A stretch of 64,000 nt of DNA from an uncultured Pontibacter sp. (GTDB taxonomy: Bacteria; Bacteroidota; Bacteroidia; Cytophagales; Hymenobacteraceae): assembly GCF_947499215.1 (NCBI RefSeq), contig NZ_CANMNI010000001.1:1445523-1509522 (forward strand). The letters run 5' to 3'. Shown one piece after another: positions 1 to 8,104 of this stretch; within the stretch, counting starts at the first letter, position 1, and every line of letters begins with the position of its first letter. Position numbers and translations under genes: made by a program. Under the pieces are notes generated by a model. The model had not been told where the DNA came from, ran no database searches, and saw nothing but the letters and a program-made list of their open reading frames with translations.

Positions 1-1
1 G

Positions 2-902
2 CAGGGAAAAGTGCTCTGGCAAAAGCCCTGGGCCTCCCCCGGCCTCCCCAAAAACTACAGCTCAGGCCGGCGCTACGAAGGCTTCAACGCTTTCTACTTG
101 AACCACGTCACCGAAAAGAACAACTTCACCGCGCCCTACTTCCTCACCTTCAACCAAGCCCAGGAATTGGGTGGCCGCGTGGGAAAAGGCGAGAAGGGAA
201 CACAGGTCGTCTCCTGGAAGATCTATGAAAGGAAAGCAGGGAAACATGAACCGGGGCAGGCAGAGGATGAAAAAGACAGGCACGGAAGAAAATTCGTGCC
301 CTTCCTCTGGACGGTGTTCAACATCGATCAGATCCAAGGCGTTGACTTTGCCCTTCCGCCAGTCTTTGAACGAACAGAGCAGCAGGTCATCGGAGCCTGC
401 CAACACGTGGTGGACAGCTTGGACAGCTACCCACTGCCGCGCCCGCAGATCAAGCACGGAGGGTCGCAGGCCTACTATGCCCCCCACCCCTAACAAGGTG
501 CAAATGCCGGAGCTGAAAAGTTTCGTCTCCCCCCAGGCCTACCACGCCACACTCTTCCATGAGCTGATCCACTCCACCGGCCACCCCACTAGGCTTAACC
601 GCTTTACCGAGGAGGAAAAGGCAACTCGCTTCGGGGATGAGCGATACAGCAAAGAGGAACTGATCGCCGAGATGGGTGCCAGTTTCCTAAGTGCCTTCAC
701 CGGCATCAAAGAAGCGGTGTTTAATAACTCCGTGGCTTACCTGCAGGGCTGGGCCAGTAAGTTCAAAGATGACAAGACCATGATCATGTACGCCAGCACC
801 CGGGCTTTCAAGGCGGCCAGCTATATGCTCAGCCTAAAGACGGAGGCGAACGAGGATGCGCTGCCTGCCGTGGCCACAGCCACTTTGCCTGTGCCATTCT
901 AA
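2..902 (+). pseudogene. ArdC-like antirestriction protein, 5' end outside window, frameshifted
   Basis: One frame is open from base 2 (QGKVLWQKPW, the usual start region of ArdC proteins), so the gene begins upstream of the window. Bases up to about 480 encode the ArdC N-terminal ssDNA-binding domain (FNAFYL, VFNIDQ). Bases 492-902, in another frame, encode the zincin metallopeptidase half: HELIH at 558-572, then EELIAEMGASF, which carries the likely third zinc ligand. The halves are out of frame by one base at a run of six C (480-485); with five C the protein reads through as YYAPTPNKVQMP. Family members are cargo of plasmids and conjugative elements and protect incoming ssDNA or counter restriction. 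It lies beside an integrase, which fits. It may be a decayed gene or a homopolymer sequencing error. Family call firm; status uncertain. Confidence 0.8.
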
Positions 903-941
903 ATTTTGTATTCATAAATAAATACAGCTTAAAAACCATCA

Positions 942-973
942 CCACTTCTCTCCTCTGGCAGGGAGAGTGGTTT
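942..973 (+). terminator. possible terminator after ArdC-like gene
   Basis: Imperfect hairpin: a pyrimidine-rich arm (942-954) pairs with AGGGAGAGTGG (960-970) with two bulges, followed by TTTA. It sits 40 bases after the ArdC-like stop. There is no strong U run, so this is weak. The rest of 903-1096 shows nothing recognisable. Confidence 0.3.
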
Positions 974-1096
974 AGTATAACGAAGCCTTACGTTAAGCGC
1001 CCGCAAATAAGTTGCCTTGCATTTGCCGCTTTCTATAAGAGAACAGCCTTAAAAAATCCTGCAGAAAATATTGAATAGTAAGTTGTTTACCTTTGG

Positions 1097-2311
1097 CTAT
1101 AACTTGATTTTATCTTTAAGCGACCGCATGTCATCGCTTACCTTCTGGTCTAGGATCTTGGCGTAGTGCTGCGTGGTCTTGATGTTGGTGTGACCAAGCA
1201 TCCGGCTCACCGACTCGATCGGCACCCCGTTGGAGAGCGTGACAGTGGTGGCGAAGGTGTGGCGGGCGATATGGAAGGTGAGCGGCTTGTCGATTCCGCA
1301 TAGGTCGGCTATCTCCTTGAGGTAGGCGTTCATCTTCTGGTTGCTCAGCACCGGGAGCACCCTGTCCTGGTTCAGGCACTGCGGGTGCCCGTCGTACTTT
1401 TCCAAGATGGCCAGGGCCGTGGGCAGCAGGGGAATCCGGGAGACGGTGTCTGTTTTCTGGCGGCTGGTGCAGACCCACATTCCCCTGTCGGGGCCGGTGA
1501 CAATTTCAGAGCGCTTGAGCTTCTGCACGTCTGCGTAGGCTAGGCCGGTAAAGCAGCTGAAGAGGAAGATGTCCCGCACCTGGCTCAGGCGCTCCATCCC
1601 GAACTCCCTTGCCGCCATCTTCTGCAGCTCTTCCTTTGAAAGAAAAGCTCGCACCACTTCCTTCTTACTCATCTTGAAGCCTAGGAAGGGGTCACGCAGC
1701 AGCCAGCCGCTCTTCAAGCAGATGTGGATGACCTTCTTGAAGTTGCCCAGGTACTTCATGGTGGTGTTGTGGGCACAGCCCCTGACGCTCTTGAGCCAGA
1801 ATTCATAGTCGGAGATAAAGGCGAAGTCGAGCTCCCTCACGTCAATATCCTCTGCCTTGTATTTCCACCTGATGAAGCTGCGGGTATGCAGCAGGGAAGT
1901 CCTGTAGCGCTCCAGCGTGCCGGGCGCAAAGTCCTTCCCCACGAGTTGCTCCGCCTGCCCGTTGTGCTTCTCGAACACTTCTAGGAGCATGACGGGCTTT
2001 TCCTCCACCCCCAGCCACTTGTCACGTAGTGCTTCTGCTGTCACCGGCCTCCCCTCCAGCAGGAGCTCCTGCTGGTAGGCGTACACCTTGGACCGGAGCA
2101 GGTCCAAGTACGCGTTTATCCTCCTGGCCTCCTCGGTGCTCCCCTTCACGCGGCCTGCCTCCACGGACCATTTACCGGGGGCGATGTACCGGTGCGTGCT
2201 TGCTTCGAACCGCTTTCCGTTGATAGTGACGCGCAGGTAGATGGGCAGCAGGTTATCGGTGGTGGTTTTGGCTTTCTTGCCGTAAAACAGGATGCTGATC
2301 TTGGTGTTCAT
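1097..2311 (-). CDS. tyrosine-type site-specific recombinase (integrase)
   Basis: 404-residue integrase of the Bacteroidota mobile-element type: N-terminal arm-binding domain (about 1-85), SAM-like core-binding domain (about 100-205), C-terminal catalytic domain. Visible catalytic residues are H347 and R350 in HIARHTF, H374 in LGHTN and nucleophile Y383 in HYAKI. The usual first arginine of the catalytic box is alanine here (FTGLAYADV); loss of this Arg is known in CTnDOT-like integrases. Start chosen at ATG 2311 because AAAGGAGG lies 7 bases upstream; a GTG at 2329 would bury that site. Together with the ArdC-like gene and nearby tRNA-Ser it marks the end of an integrated element extending left. 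Two inverted repeats upstream are probable regulatory or recombination sites. Confidence 0.93.
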   Translation of the reverse strand: MNTKISILFYGKKAKTTTDNLLPIYLRVTINGKRFEASTHRYIAPGKWSVEAGRVKGSTEEARRINAYLDLLRSKVYAYQQELLLEGRPVTAEALRDKWLGVEEKPVMLLEVFEKHNGQAEQLVGKDFAPGTLERYRTSLLHTRSFIRWKYKAEDIDVRELDFAFISDYEFWLKSVRGCAHNTTMKYLGNFKKVIHICLKSGWLLRDPFLGFKMSKKEVVRAFLSKEELQKMAAREFGMERLSQVRDIFLFSCFTGLAYADVQKLKRSEIVTGPDRGMWVCTSRQKTDTVSRIPLLPTALAILEKYDGHPQCLNQDRVLPVLSNQKMNAYLKEIADLCGIDKPLTFHIARHTFATTVTLSNGVPIESVSRMLGHTNIKTTQHYAKILDQKVSDDMRSLKDKIKL

Positions 2312-2315
2312 TTCG

Positions 2316-2326
2316 TTTCCTCCTTT
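2316..2326 (-). promoter_or_regulatory. strong Shine-Dalgarno site of the integrase
   Basis: AAAGGAGG (complement of 2319-2326) ends 7 bases before the ATG at 2311. A full anti-SD match is unusual for this phylum, whose genes mostly lack SD sites; it fixes the integrase start. Confidence 0.7.
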
Positions 2327-2354
2327 CACTGTTTAAGTTAGCATTCAAATACAG

Positions 2355-2394
2355 ATTCCACAAGATGTACAATTACTGCACATCTTATTGGAAT
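2355..2394. repeat. inverted repeat in the integrase promoter region
   Basis: ATTCCACAAGATGT (2355-2368) and ACATCTTATTGGAAT (2380-2394) are reverse complements apart from one small indel, around an 11-base centre. It lies 44 bases upstream of the integrase ATG, where an operator or an excisionase/integrase arm site would be. Function inferred from position only. Confidence 0.65.
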
Positions 2395-2410
2395 ACAGCT
2401 GATTACAACA

Positions 2411-2453
2411 AATTCGGGTACCCGAAGCTTGTCCGGTTCTGGGTACCCGAATT
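2411..2453. repeat. 13-bp perfect inverted repeat; candidate attachment or operator site
   Basis: AATTCGGGTACCC (2411-2423) and GGGTACCCGAATT (2441-2453) are exact reverse complements 17 bases apart. The left arm is also part of a perfect 14-bp palindrome, TTCGGGTACCCGAA (2413-2426). It lies between the integrase promoter and the terminator of tRNA-Ser, a likely place for a recombination core or a dimeric repressor site. Confidence 0.6.
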
Positions 2454-2502
2454 GTATCCCTTAGGATAGAGAAAAACTGAATGATTTAGCAGGGGGGCAG
2501 AA

Positions 2503-2540
2503 ACAAAAAAGCCCGTAAATCGCTGATTTACGGGCTTTTT
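2503..2540 (-). terminator. terminator of tRNA-Ser (bidirectional hairpin)
   Basis: An 11-bp perfect stem, GCCCGTAAATC (2511-2521) with GATTTACGGGC (2525-2535), loop GCT, with A/T runs on both sides. It lies 24 bases past the tRNA 3' end. Confidence 0.85.
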
Positions 2541-2563
2541 GCTGGTTTTGGTATGGCTACCAG

Positions 2564-2648
2564 CAGAGAGTGAGGGATTCGAACCCCCGGACCTGTTACA
2601 GTCAACGGTTTTCAAGACCGCCGCGTTCGACCACTCCGCCAACTCTCT
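2564..2648 (-). tRNA. tRNA-Ser(UGA)
   Basis: 85-nt class II tRNA. Acceptor arms AGAGAGT and ACTCTCT pair perfectly, discriminator G. The anticodon arm reads CGGTCTTGAAAACCG with anticodon TGA; a long variable arm follows; the T arm contains GGTTCGAATCC. CCA is not encoded (CTGG follows). The gene is intact, with an integrase 250 bases beyond its 3' side, so it may have been the insertion target. Confidence 0.97.
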
Positions 2649-2831
2649 GTAATTGAATAGAGCACAAAAGTATAGCGCTGCGCCGAATTTTCAAAGCTTT
2701 ACCAAAATATTTTTGCTCTGTTTGAGCATTTCAGGTATAAGCATCTGATTTTGAAGCTTAAAATTTTCAAGCTTCGCCTAATAGCGCACATTAGACCTCC
2801 CCTACTCTGCCAACACCTAAGCTACCAACGT

Positions 2832-3806
2832 TTACACCGCTGCCGAGGTAGCTTTTTCAGCATTCTGTGCCGTCTTTCTGGTCAGGCGCTTGGTCACCGT
2901 ATCAATGCTCACATTGATCTCGAAGCCGAGTATCAGAATCATCGACACAAAATCGAGCCAGATCATCAGACCAATGAGGGCCCCGATGGAGCCGTAGAAT
3001 TTGTTGTATGTATCGAAGGCGCTGATGTAGAGCGAGAAGATCATCGACACCAGAAAGATCAGAATGGTGGCCACTACCGCGCCGGCCGAGAAGAAAGGCC
3101 ATTTGTCCTGTATGGCGGGCACATAGTAATAGATAAGCGAGGTCGCCAGTAAGAAGAGTAGTATGATGGCCACATACTTCAGCATCACGATCAGGGTATA
3201 AGTATAGCTTTCCGTCACGATCTCGTAAAACACCAGCACATCGAGTATCCATTGACCAAAGAAGATAGTCGACACTGCCAGAAACAAGATGGATGAAAGC
3301 GCGATGGTGAGCACCGTGGCAATCAATCGTTTTTTCAGGTATGGCCTCTTATAAAATGTATGGTACTTTTTGTCGAAAGCGTCCATCAGCGACATGATGC
3401 CATTGGTGGACAGGATCAGGGCGAAGAGAAAACCGAAAGACAATAGTCCCCCACGTGGCTTGTTCACGATATCATCGATAGTCCCATAGGCCACGGTGTA
3501 CATCTCTTCAGGTAGAAAGTCCGAGAGAAAGTTGAGTATGCTCTCGCCCAAGTCCAGCGACAAAATGCTAGGCATGTACGGGATGAGCGTGAACAAAAAG
3601 ATGATAGTCGGGAAAATGGCCAGCGTAAAGTTGAAGGCCATGTAAGAGGCACGCTTGGTAATGGAGTCCAGCCTGAGTTCGCCCAGCAACACATCAGCTA
3701 CCTCGTATACCGAAGACTGGCCGTTGTTGAAACGCCACCTCTTCAGGAACACGATGAATTTGCGATACGCTCTGCGGCGCTTCAGATATTGCTGGTTCAG
3801 CCTCAT
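2832..3806 (-). CDS. YihY/BrkB family inner-membrane protein
   Basis: 324 residues. After a basic N-terminus (about 1-45) there are some six hydrophobic segments (for example NFTLAIFPTIIFLFTLIPYM and GALIGLMIWLDFVSMILILG) typical of the YihY/BrkB family, once mislabelled ribonuclease BN. The C-terminus is basic and cytoplasmic. No enzymatic function is established for the family; it is linked to envelope integrity and transport. Its ATG overlaps the stop of the upstream thioesterase gene (ATGA, 3803-3806), so the two are co-transcribed and probably translationally coupled. Confidence 0.88.
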   Translation of the reverse strand: MRLNQQYLKRRRAYRKFIVFLKRWRFNNGQSSVYEVADVLLGELRLDSITKRASYMAFNFTLAIFPTIIFLFTLIPYMPSILSLDLGESILNFLSDFLPEEMYTVAYGTIDDIVNKPRGGLLSFGFLFALILSTNGIMSLMDAFDKKYHTFYKRPYLKKRLIATVLTIALSSILFLAVSTIFFGQWILDVLVFYEIVTESYTYTLIVMLKYVAIILLFLLATSLIYYYVPAIQDKWPFFSAGAVVATILIFLVSMIFSLYISAFDTYNKFYGSIGALIGLMIWLDFVSMILILGFEINVSIDTVTKRLTRKTAQNAEKATSAAV

Positions 3807-4216
3807 TCGCTATAGTATCCGTCCAACTTCTGGTGTATGAGCGCAGGTATGGCCGTTGGGCGTCCTGACTTCATGTCTACAAACACCATCGTAGTCTCGC
3901 CCACGTTCAGCAGTGTCTGTTCCTCGTTATACACCTCGTACTCAAACTTTATACGCGAGCCATGCGGCTTGTGCTTGAGAAAGAGTTTGATCGTTAGCAG
4001 ATCGTCGTACTTCGCCGGGCGGATGTACTTGCACTTGAGCTCCAGCACTGGCATCATGGTACCCGTCGCCTCCATCTCCTTGTAATGTATACCCAGCCTT
4101 CTGAACACCTCCGTACGGGCCACTTCATAATAGGCAGCGTAGTTGCCATAATAGACATAGCCCATCTGATCGGTTTCGGCGTAACGTACGCGTATCTGTA
4201 CTTCTGATTCGAACAT
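3803..4216 (-). CDS. acyl-CoA thioesterase, YbgC/4-hydroxybenzoyl-CoA thioesterase hotdog family
   Basis: 137 residues, one hotdog domain. The motif YAETDQMGYVYYGNY (residues 12-26) is the family active-site region, with D16 as catalytic Asp. Length and motif fit the YbgC/FcbC group, which hydrolyses acyl-CoA thioesters; the substrate cannot be told. It lies downstream of mltG (100 bases) and overlaps the BrkB-like gene by four bases, a membrane-related operon as YbgC has elsewhere with Tol-Pal. Confidence 0.88.
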   Translation of the reverse strand: MFESEVQIRVRYAETDQMGYVYYGNYAAYYEVARTEVFRRLGIHYKEMEATGTMMPVLELKCKYIRPAKYDDLLTIKLFLKHKPHGSRIKFEYEVYNEEQTLLNVGETTMVFVDMKSGRPTAIPALIHQKLDGYYSE

Positions 4217-4250
4217 TGATTTAATGGTTGAATGGCTAAATTGTTAAATG
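4208..4250. repeat. low-complexity TTAAATGGTT-type direct repeat
   Basis: Degenerate copies of the word (T)TAAATGGTTGA appear three times in the mltG-thioesterase spacer. Similar text recurs at 54155-54187 (AACAATTTAACAATCAACC), again at an intergenic position. Probably a family of short intergenic tandem repeats; function unknown. Confidence 0.45.
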
Positions 4251-4316
4251 GTTGACCTCCTGTAGGCATTTATCATACCTACTAATCAACAGTTTACAAT
4301 GCAGCAATTAAACAAT

Positions 4317-5387
4317 TTACTTTAAGATATTCCGCTGCGTCAGTGCTCTCTGGTAGCGCCGGGCATTGGCGATATGCTCGGAGTGTGTCACGGCGAAACT
4401 GTGGTAACCCGAGAAGTCTTCCTTGGCGCAGAAATAGATGTACTTGTGCTGTTCCGGATTCAGCACAGCATCAATACTGGAGATATCTGGCACATTGATC
4501 GGACCCGGAGGCAAGCCGGCATATCGATAAGTATTGTATGGAGAATCGTACTGCAGGTGCACGTTAAGCACACGGCGAATCGTGAAGTCTCGCACGGCAT
4601 ATACCACTGTTGGGTCAGCCTCTAGCTTCATACCTTTTTGCAAACGGTTCAGGTATACGCCTGCCACACGCGGCTTCTCGTCGTTCTTGATTGTCTCGGC
4701 TTGCACAATAGAGGCCAGCGTGGAAACCTCTTTCGGGGAAAGTCCCATCTTCTCAGCCTTGGCCTTGCGCTCGTCGGTCCAAAAGCGGTCGTACTCGGTT
4801 TTCATGCGCTGCATGAGCTCCGGTGCCGTGATGGTCCAGTATACCTCGTATGTGTTCGGTATGAACATGCTCACTACTGTGGTCGTGTCGAAGCCGAGTG
4901 TTTGGAGATATTCCTGATCGTTGAGCAGGCTGTCGATCTCTTCTGCCGAAGGTTCTACAGCGGCGGCCAGCTTCTCGGCCAATTGGTTCCGCAGACGGAT
5001 GTTGTTGAAGGTGATCTTGAGCGGTGACTGTTCGCCCAGACGCAGCACACCGATGAGTTGGCGGTTGCCCCAGCCATTCTCAATCTTATACCTGCCCGGC
5101 TTCACCAGCTCGTCGTAGTCCATGAGCTTGGCCATGAACCGCAATGACAGGCGGTCGATGATCACACCGGTGGCCTCAACAGAGTCGAGGGCCTGCTTGT
5201 AGTCGGCTCCGGTCGGAATGTATACATAAGTGTCCTGCCCTTTGGTGTCTACGTTGGCTGTATACACGATCTGGTAAGCATAATAGGAAAAGCTGACAAA
5301 CAGGAATAGCACCAGCACGATAATGCCGGGTATCCACATACTTTTCTCTTTTTTGACGCGTCTGCGTGGGGTGACTTCGTTAGCCAT
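4317..5387 (-). CDS. mltG: endolytic murein transglycosylase MltG
   Basis: 356 residues: short basic N-terminus, one transmembrane segment (IPGIIVLVLFLFVSFSYYAY, about 19-38), then the periplasmic LysM-like and YceG domains. The active-site region reads ASIVQAETIKNDEKPRVAGV followed by LEADPTVVYA, matching E. coli MltG around catalytic Glu218. It cuts nascent glycan strands and sets their length. Start set at ATG 5387; the TTG at 5399 is less likely. First gene of the mltG-thioesterase-BrkB-like unit, divergent from the Sua5 gene. Confidence 0.94.
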   Translation of the reverse strand: MANEVTPRRRVKKEKSMWIPGIIVLVLFLFVSFSYYAYQIVYTANVDTKGQDTYVYIPTGADYKQALDSVEATGVIIDRLSLRFMAKLMDYDELVKPGRYKIENGWGNRQLIGVLRLGEQSPLKITFNNIRLRNQLAEKLAAAVEPSAEEIDSLLNDQEYLQTLGFDTTTVVSMFIPNTYEVYWTITAPELMQRMKTEYDRFWTDERKAKAEKMGLSPKEVSTLASIVQAETIKNDEKPRVAGVYLNRLQKGMKLEADPTVVYAVRDFTIRRVLNVHLQYDSPYNTYRYAGLPPGPINVPDISSIDAVLNPEQHKYIYFCAKEDFSGYHSFAVTHSEHIANARRYQRALTQRNILK

Positions 5388-5596
5388 AATGTAATTCAAA
5401 AGCCCGGAAAAGGATGTTAGGTTCCGAACCTGTTTAGTTTAGGCTACAAAAATAATACTAATCTTGCTTATCTGACTAATTTTGAACGAGCTTCTGTTTA
5501 AAAGCCCGCCTTTGACCACGCTGCGGGCTATACCTGCAACGCGGTTGGCATTTCTACAGTATGCCTTACCTAATGCACTAAAATCAAGATAAAACT

Positions 5597-6223
5597 ATGG
5601 CCAACGCTGTTTTCCTCCAGATACATCCGGATAACCCACAGCCCAAAAAGATACAGGAAGCCGTCGAGATCCTCCGCAACGGCGGCATCATCATCTACCC
5701 GACCGACACCATTTACGGCCTCGGCTGCGACATCCACAACACAAGGGCGGTCGAGCGTGTGTGTCAGCTGAAAGGGATAAAGCCAGACAAGGCGAACCTC
5801 TCTTTCATCTGTTCAGACCTCACCCACATTTCTGACTATGCCAAGATTGACACGCCCACTTATAAGGTGATGAAAAAGGCACTGCCCGGCCCCTTCACCT
5901 TCGTACTCGACGCCAGTAGTCGCGTGCCGCGCTATGCAGGCAGCAAAAAGAAAACCGTAGGTATACGCGTACCTGACAACAGAATTGCTTTGGCACTGGT
6001 GAGCGAATTAGGCAACCCAATTCTCTCCACCTCTATTCACGACGAAGACGAAGTACTCGAGTACAGCACCGACCCAGAACTGATCTATGAGAAATACCGC
6101 AACCTCGTAGACGCGGTAATCGACGGTGGTCCCGGCAACAACGTAGCCTCTACCGTTGTAGACGCTGCTAATAACTTTGAAGTACTCAGAGAAGGCGCAG
6201 GTGATATAGAGGAGTACTTGTAA
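5597..6223 (+). CDS. L-threonylcarbamoyladenylate synthase, Sua5/YrdC/YciO family
   Basis: 208 residues, single YrdC-like domain. NGGIIIYPTDTIYGLGCDI is the family nucleotide/threonine-binding motif, and KKTVGIRVPDN and STSIHDEDE follow in the expected order. These enzymes make threonylcarbamoyl-AMP from Thr, bicarbonate and ATP for tRNA t6A37; the shorter YciO branch is less well defined, and the sequence alone does not separate them. Monocistronic, between divergent mltG and a convergent acyltransferase. Confidence 0.9.
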   Translation: MANAVFLQIHPDNPQPKKIQEAVEILRNGGIIIYPTDTIYGLGCDIHNTRAVERVCQLKGIKPDKANLSFICSDLTHISDYAKIDTPTYKVMKKALPGPFTFVLDASSRVPRYAGSKKKTVGIRVPDNRIALALVSELGNPILSTSIHDEDEVLEYSTDPELIYEKYRNLVDAVIDGGPGNNVASTVVDAANNFEVLREGAGDIEEYL

Positions 6224-6258
6224 AGAGTTATGAGTCATTTTTTATTCTCCCATTTTAC

Positions 6259-6292
6259 TAACTCAGAACTCGAGACTCAGAACTCAGAACTT
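6259..6292. repeat. low-complexity AACTCAGAACTC repeat, copy 1
   Basis: Tandem copies of ACTCAGAACT follow the Sua5 gene. Nearly the same 34 bases recur at 7322-7355, on the other side of the acyltransferase gene. Confidence 0.5.
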
Positions 6293-6297
6293 GCGGC

Positions 6298-7188
6298 CTA
6301 CGGCCGCCGATGTTTCCAACGCTTATGTGTCCAGAGGTAGTTGGCGGGGTTGCGGCGGATGGAGGATTCGAGTTTGCGGGCGAAGGCTTCGGTAATCGGG
6401 AAGGTTCCTTCTTCCGGTTTGCTACTGCCATCGGATAGGACTTCGAACGTAAGGCGATAGTGCCCGCGTTTGATTCGCGCTACATCCAGAAACAACACCG
6501 GACAACCAAAGGCATGGGCCAGCTTTTCAGCCCCGACAAAGAAAGGTGTATCTTGATTCAGGAAAGTAGTCCAGAACTGTATCTCGCCGTAAGGCGGTGT
6601 CTGGTCTGAGAGCATGGCGACAACCCGCGGTGTCTTTCTGTTTCGCACAAAGTCGCGCATGGTGTCTTTCATTTCGATCAAGCGGGCACCAAAGCGACTA
6701 CGCAGGTATAGCATGAACTCTTCGAAGAACTGGTTTTTTATGCGCTTGTAAATGCCCTCAGCAGGAAAGTTATACTGTACTGCACCGGCAGGCAGCACCC
6801 ACTCCCAGTTACCGGAGTGAGACCCCATTGTGATAACCGTTTTGCCTTGCTGCACAAAGCCATCAAGCACCTCTTGGTTAGAGAAAACGATTCTTGAGCG
6901 CAATTCCGCTGCGTCCATGGAGCCCAATTTGAGTATCTCTACGATCAGGTCTGGAAACTGCCGGTAGAAGTCTCGTGCTATACCTCGTATCTCCTGCTCT
7001 GATTTCTCCGGAAAAGAATTACGCAGGTTCTGAAGCACCACTTTTTTGCGGTAGCCAATCACATGGTATACCAACACAAACAAAAAGTCGGCTAGCAGGT
7101 ATAGTACTGACAGCGGCAGCAAAGACAGACCTTTGAGCAGCCACCAGAGCGGATAATACAGCAGGGGTATGTTAAGCGGTTTTTTCAC
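6298..7188 (-). CDS. lysophospholipid/lipid A acyltransferase, LpxL/HtrB family
   Basis: 296 residues. N-terminal hydrophobic region (about 8-40), then MGSHSGNWEWVLP containing the HxxxxE-type acyltransferase motif, then LSDQTPPYG and the basic tail of the family. These inner-membrane enzymes add a secondary acyl chain to lipid A; in this phylum the acceptor may be lipid A or an aminolipid. Monocistronic, with its own promoter (7206-7236) and a 5' leader of about 14 bases. Confidence 0.9.
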   Translation of the reverse strand: MKKPLNIPLLYYPLWWLLKGLSLLPLSVLYLLADFLFVLVYHVIGYRKKVVLQNLRNSFPEKSEQEIRGIARDFYRQFPDLIVEILKLGSMDAAELRSRIVFSNQEVLDGFVQQGKTVITMGSHSGNWEWVLPAGAVQYNFPAEGIYKRIKNQFFEEFMLYLRSRFGARLIEMKDTMRDFVRNRKTPRVVAMLSDQTPPYGEIQFWTTFLNQDTPFFVGAEKLAHAFGCPVLFLDVARIKRGHYRLTFEVLSDGSSKPEEGTFPITEAFARKLESSIRRNPANYLWTHKRWKHRRP

Positions 7189-7205
7189 GAGGTATAGATC
7201 GCCTG

Positions 7206-7236
7206 CAAAGGTACGACCTATACTTGCATTATGAAA
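7206..7236 (-). promoter_or_regulatory. Bacteroidota-type promoter of the LpxL-like gene
   Basis: On the minus strand TTTC, 19 bases, TACCTTTG: one mismatch from the consensus TTTG-N19-TAnnTTTG, ending 18 bases before the ATG. Confidence 0.65.
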
Positions 7237-7321
7237 TTAAAGAAATCGTGCTTATTTCGCAGGAAAAGAGCCACAGGACTGCAGGTATAAAATGATAGAT
7301 GTCAGACATTAGAACTACACT

Positions 7322-7355
7322 TCAACTCAGAACTCGCGACTCAGAACTTACAACT
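7322..7355. repeat. low-complexity AACTCAGAACTC repeat, copy 2
   Basis: Nearly the same as 6259-6292 (AACTCAGAACTCG then GACTCAGAACT), same orientation, just upstream of the WbqC gene. The two copies bracket the LpxL-like gene as a direct repeat. Confidence 0.5.
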
Positions 7356-7382
7356 TCCAAACTATTTAACTTTCTAACTCCC

Positions 7383-7988
7383 TTGCTTCTCCTTACCGAA
7401 ATAATGTACCACCCGCCCATTCAGTACTTTGCGCAGGCATTGCGGGCTGATAGTTTGATTATAGAAAAACACGAGAACTATGTGAAACAGAGCTACCGGA
7501 GCCGCTGCCATGCGCTCACGGCGCAGGGCATGGTGCCGCTGAGCGTGCCGGTGCTGCGGGGCAATAGCAAGGACAAGACGAATATCACTGAAATAGAGAT
7601 CGACTATACCCAGAAATGGTATAACGTACATTGGCGCACGATACAGGCGGCATATGGGCGTGCCCCCTATTTTGAATTTTACAGCGACTACATCCGGGAG
7701 GTATATGAGCGGCAGCCGAAATATTTATTCGACCTAAACGTTGATTTATTGCGGCTTTATCTTAAATTTCTGAAGCTGGATCGGCCAATAGGGTTCACAG
7801 ACAGCTATCAGACAGAGCAGCCAGAGGGGGTGCTCGACCTCAGAAATAGGATACATCCTAAAATCATTCCTGACAACTTGTACGTACAACCCTATACGCA
7901 AGTATTTGGCAAACAATTTGTACAAGACCTTAGTATAATTGACTTGTTGTTTACACAGGGTCCGAAGTCGCTTTCCTACTTACAATAA
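7383..7988 (+). CDS. WbqC family protein
   Basis: About 201 residues. LLLTEIMYHPPIQYFAQAL at the N-terminus, then ENYVKQSYRSRC, are the WbqC-family signatures. TTG at 7383 is chosen because the family's first strand (LLxTE) begins there; ATG 7404 would remove it, and the longer frame from 7299 would translate a low-complexity repeat. The family is found in polysaccharide clusters, but the biochemical role is not established; this copy stands alone. Confidence 0.82.
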   Translation: MLLLTEIMYHPPIQYFAQALRADSLIIEKHENYVKQSYRSRCHALTAQGMVPLSVPVLRGNSKDKTNITEIEIDYTQKWYNVHWRTIQAAYGRAPYFEFYSDYIREVYERQPKYLFDLNVDLLRLYLKFLKLDRPIGFTDSYQTEQPEGVLDLRNRIHPKIIPDNLYVQPYTQVFGKQFVQDLSIIDLLFTQGPKSLSYLQ

Positions 7989-8104
7989 TGCCACTGCAAA
8001 ACTAAACCTTTGTGCTGCAGGACTTGTTAAAAACAGAGGCTTATCCTGTTAACCTCAATCAGTTACAACATTTTTAGACCTTTACATTTTTTTATAGAGT
8101 ATAC

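Noticed and set aside
171..480. Frame overlapping the first half of the ArdC-like gene
   Set aside because: Only the part after base 492 resembles ArdC; the earlier part is out of frame.
2403..2642. Open frame on the minus strand running through tRNA-Ser (MAEWSNAAVLKTV...)
   Set aside because: It is the tRNA read as protein, a well-known artefact.
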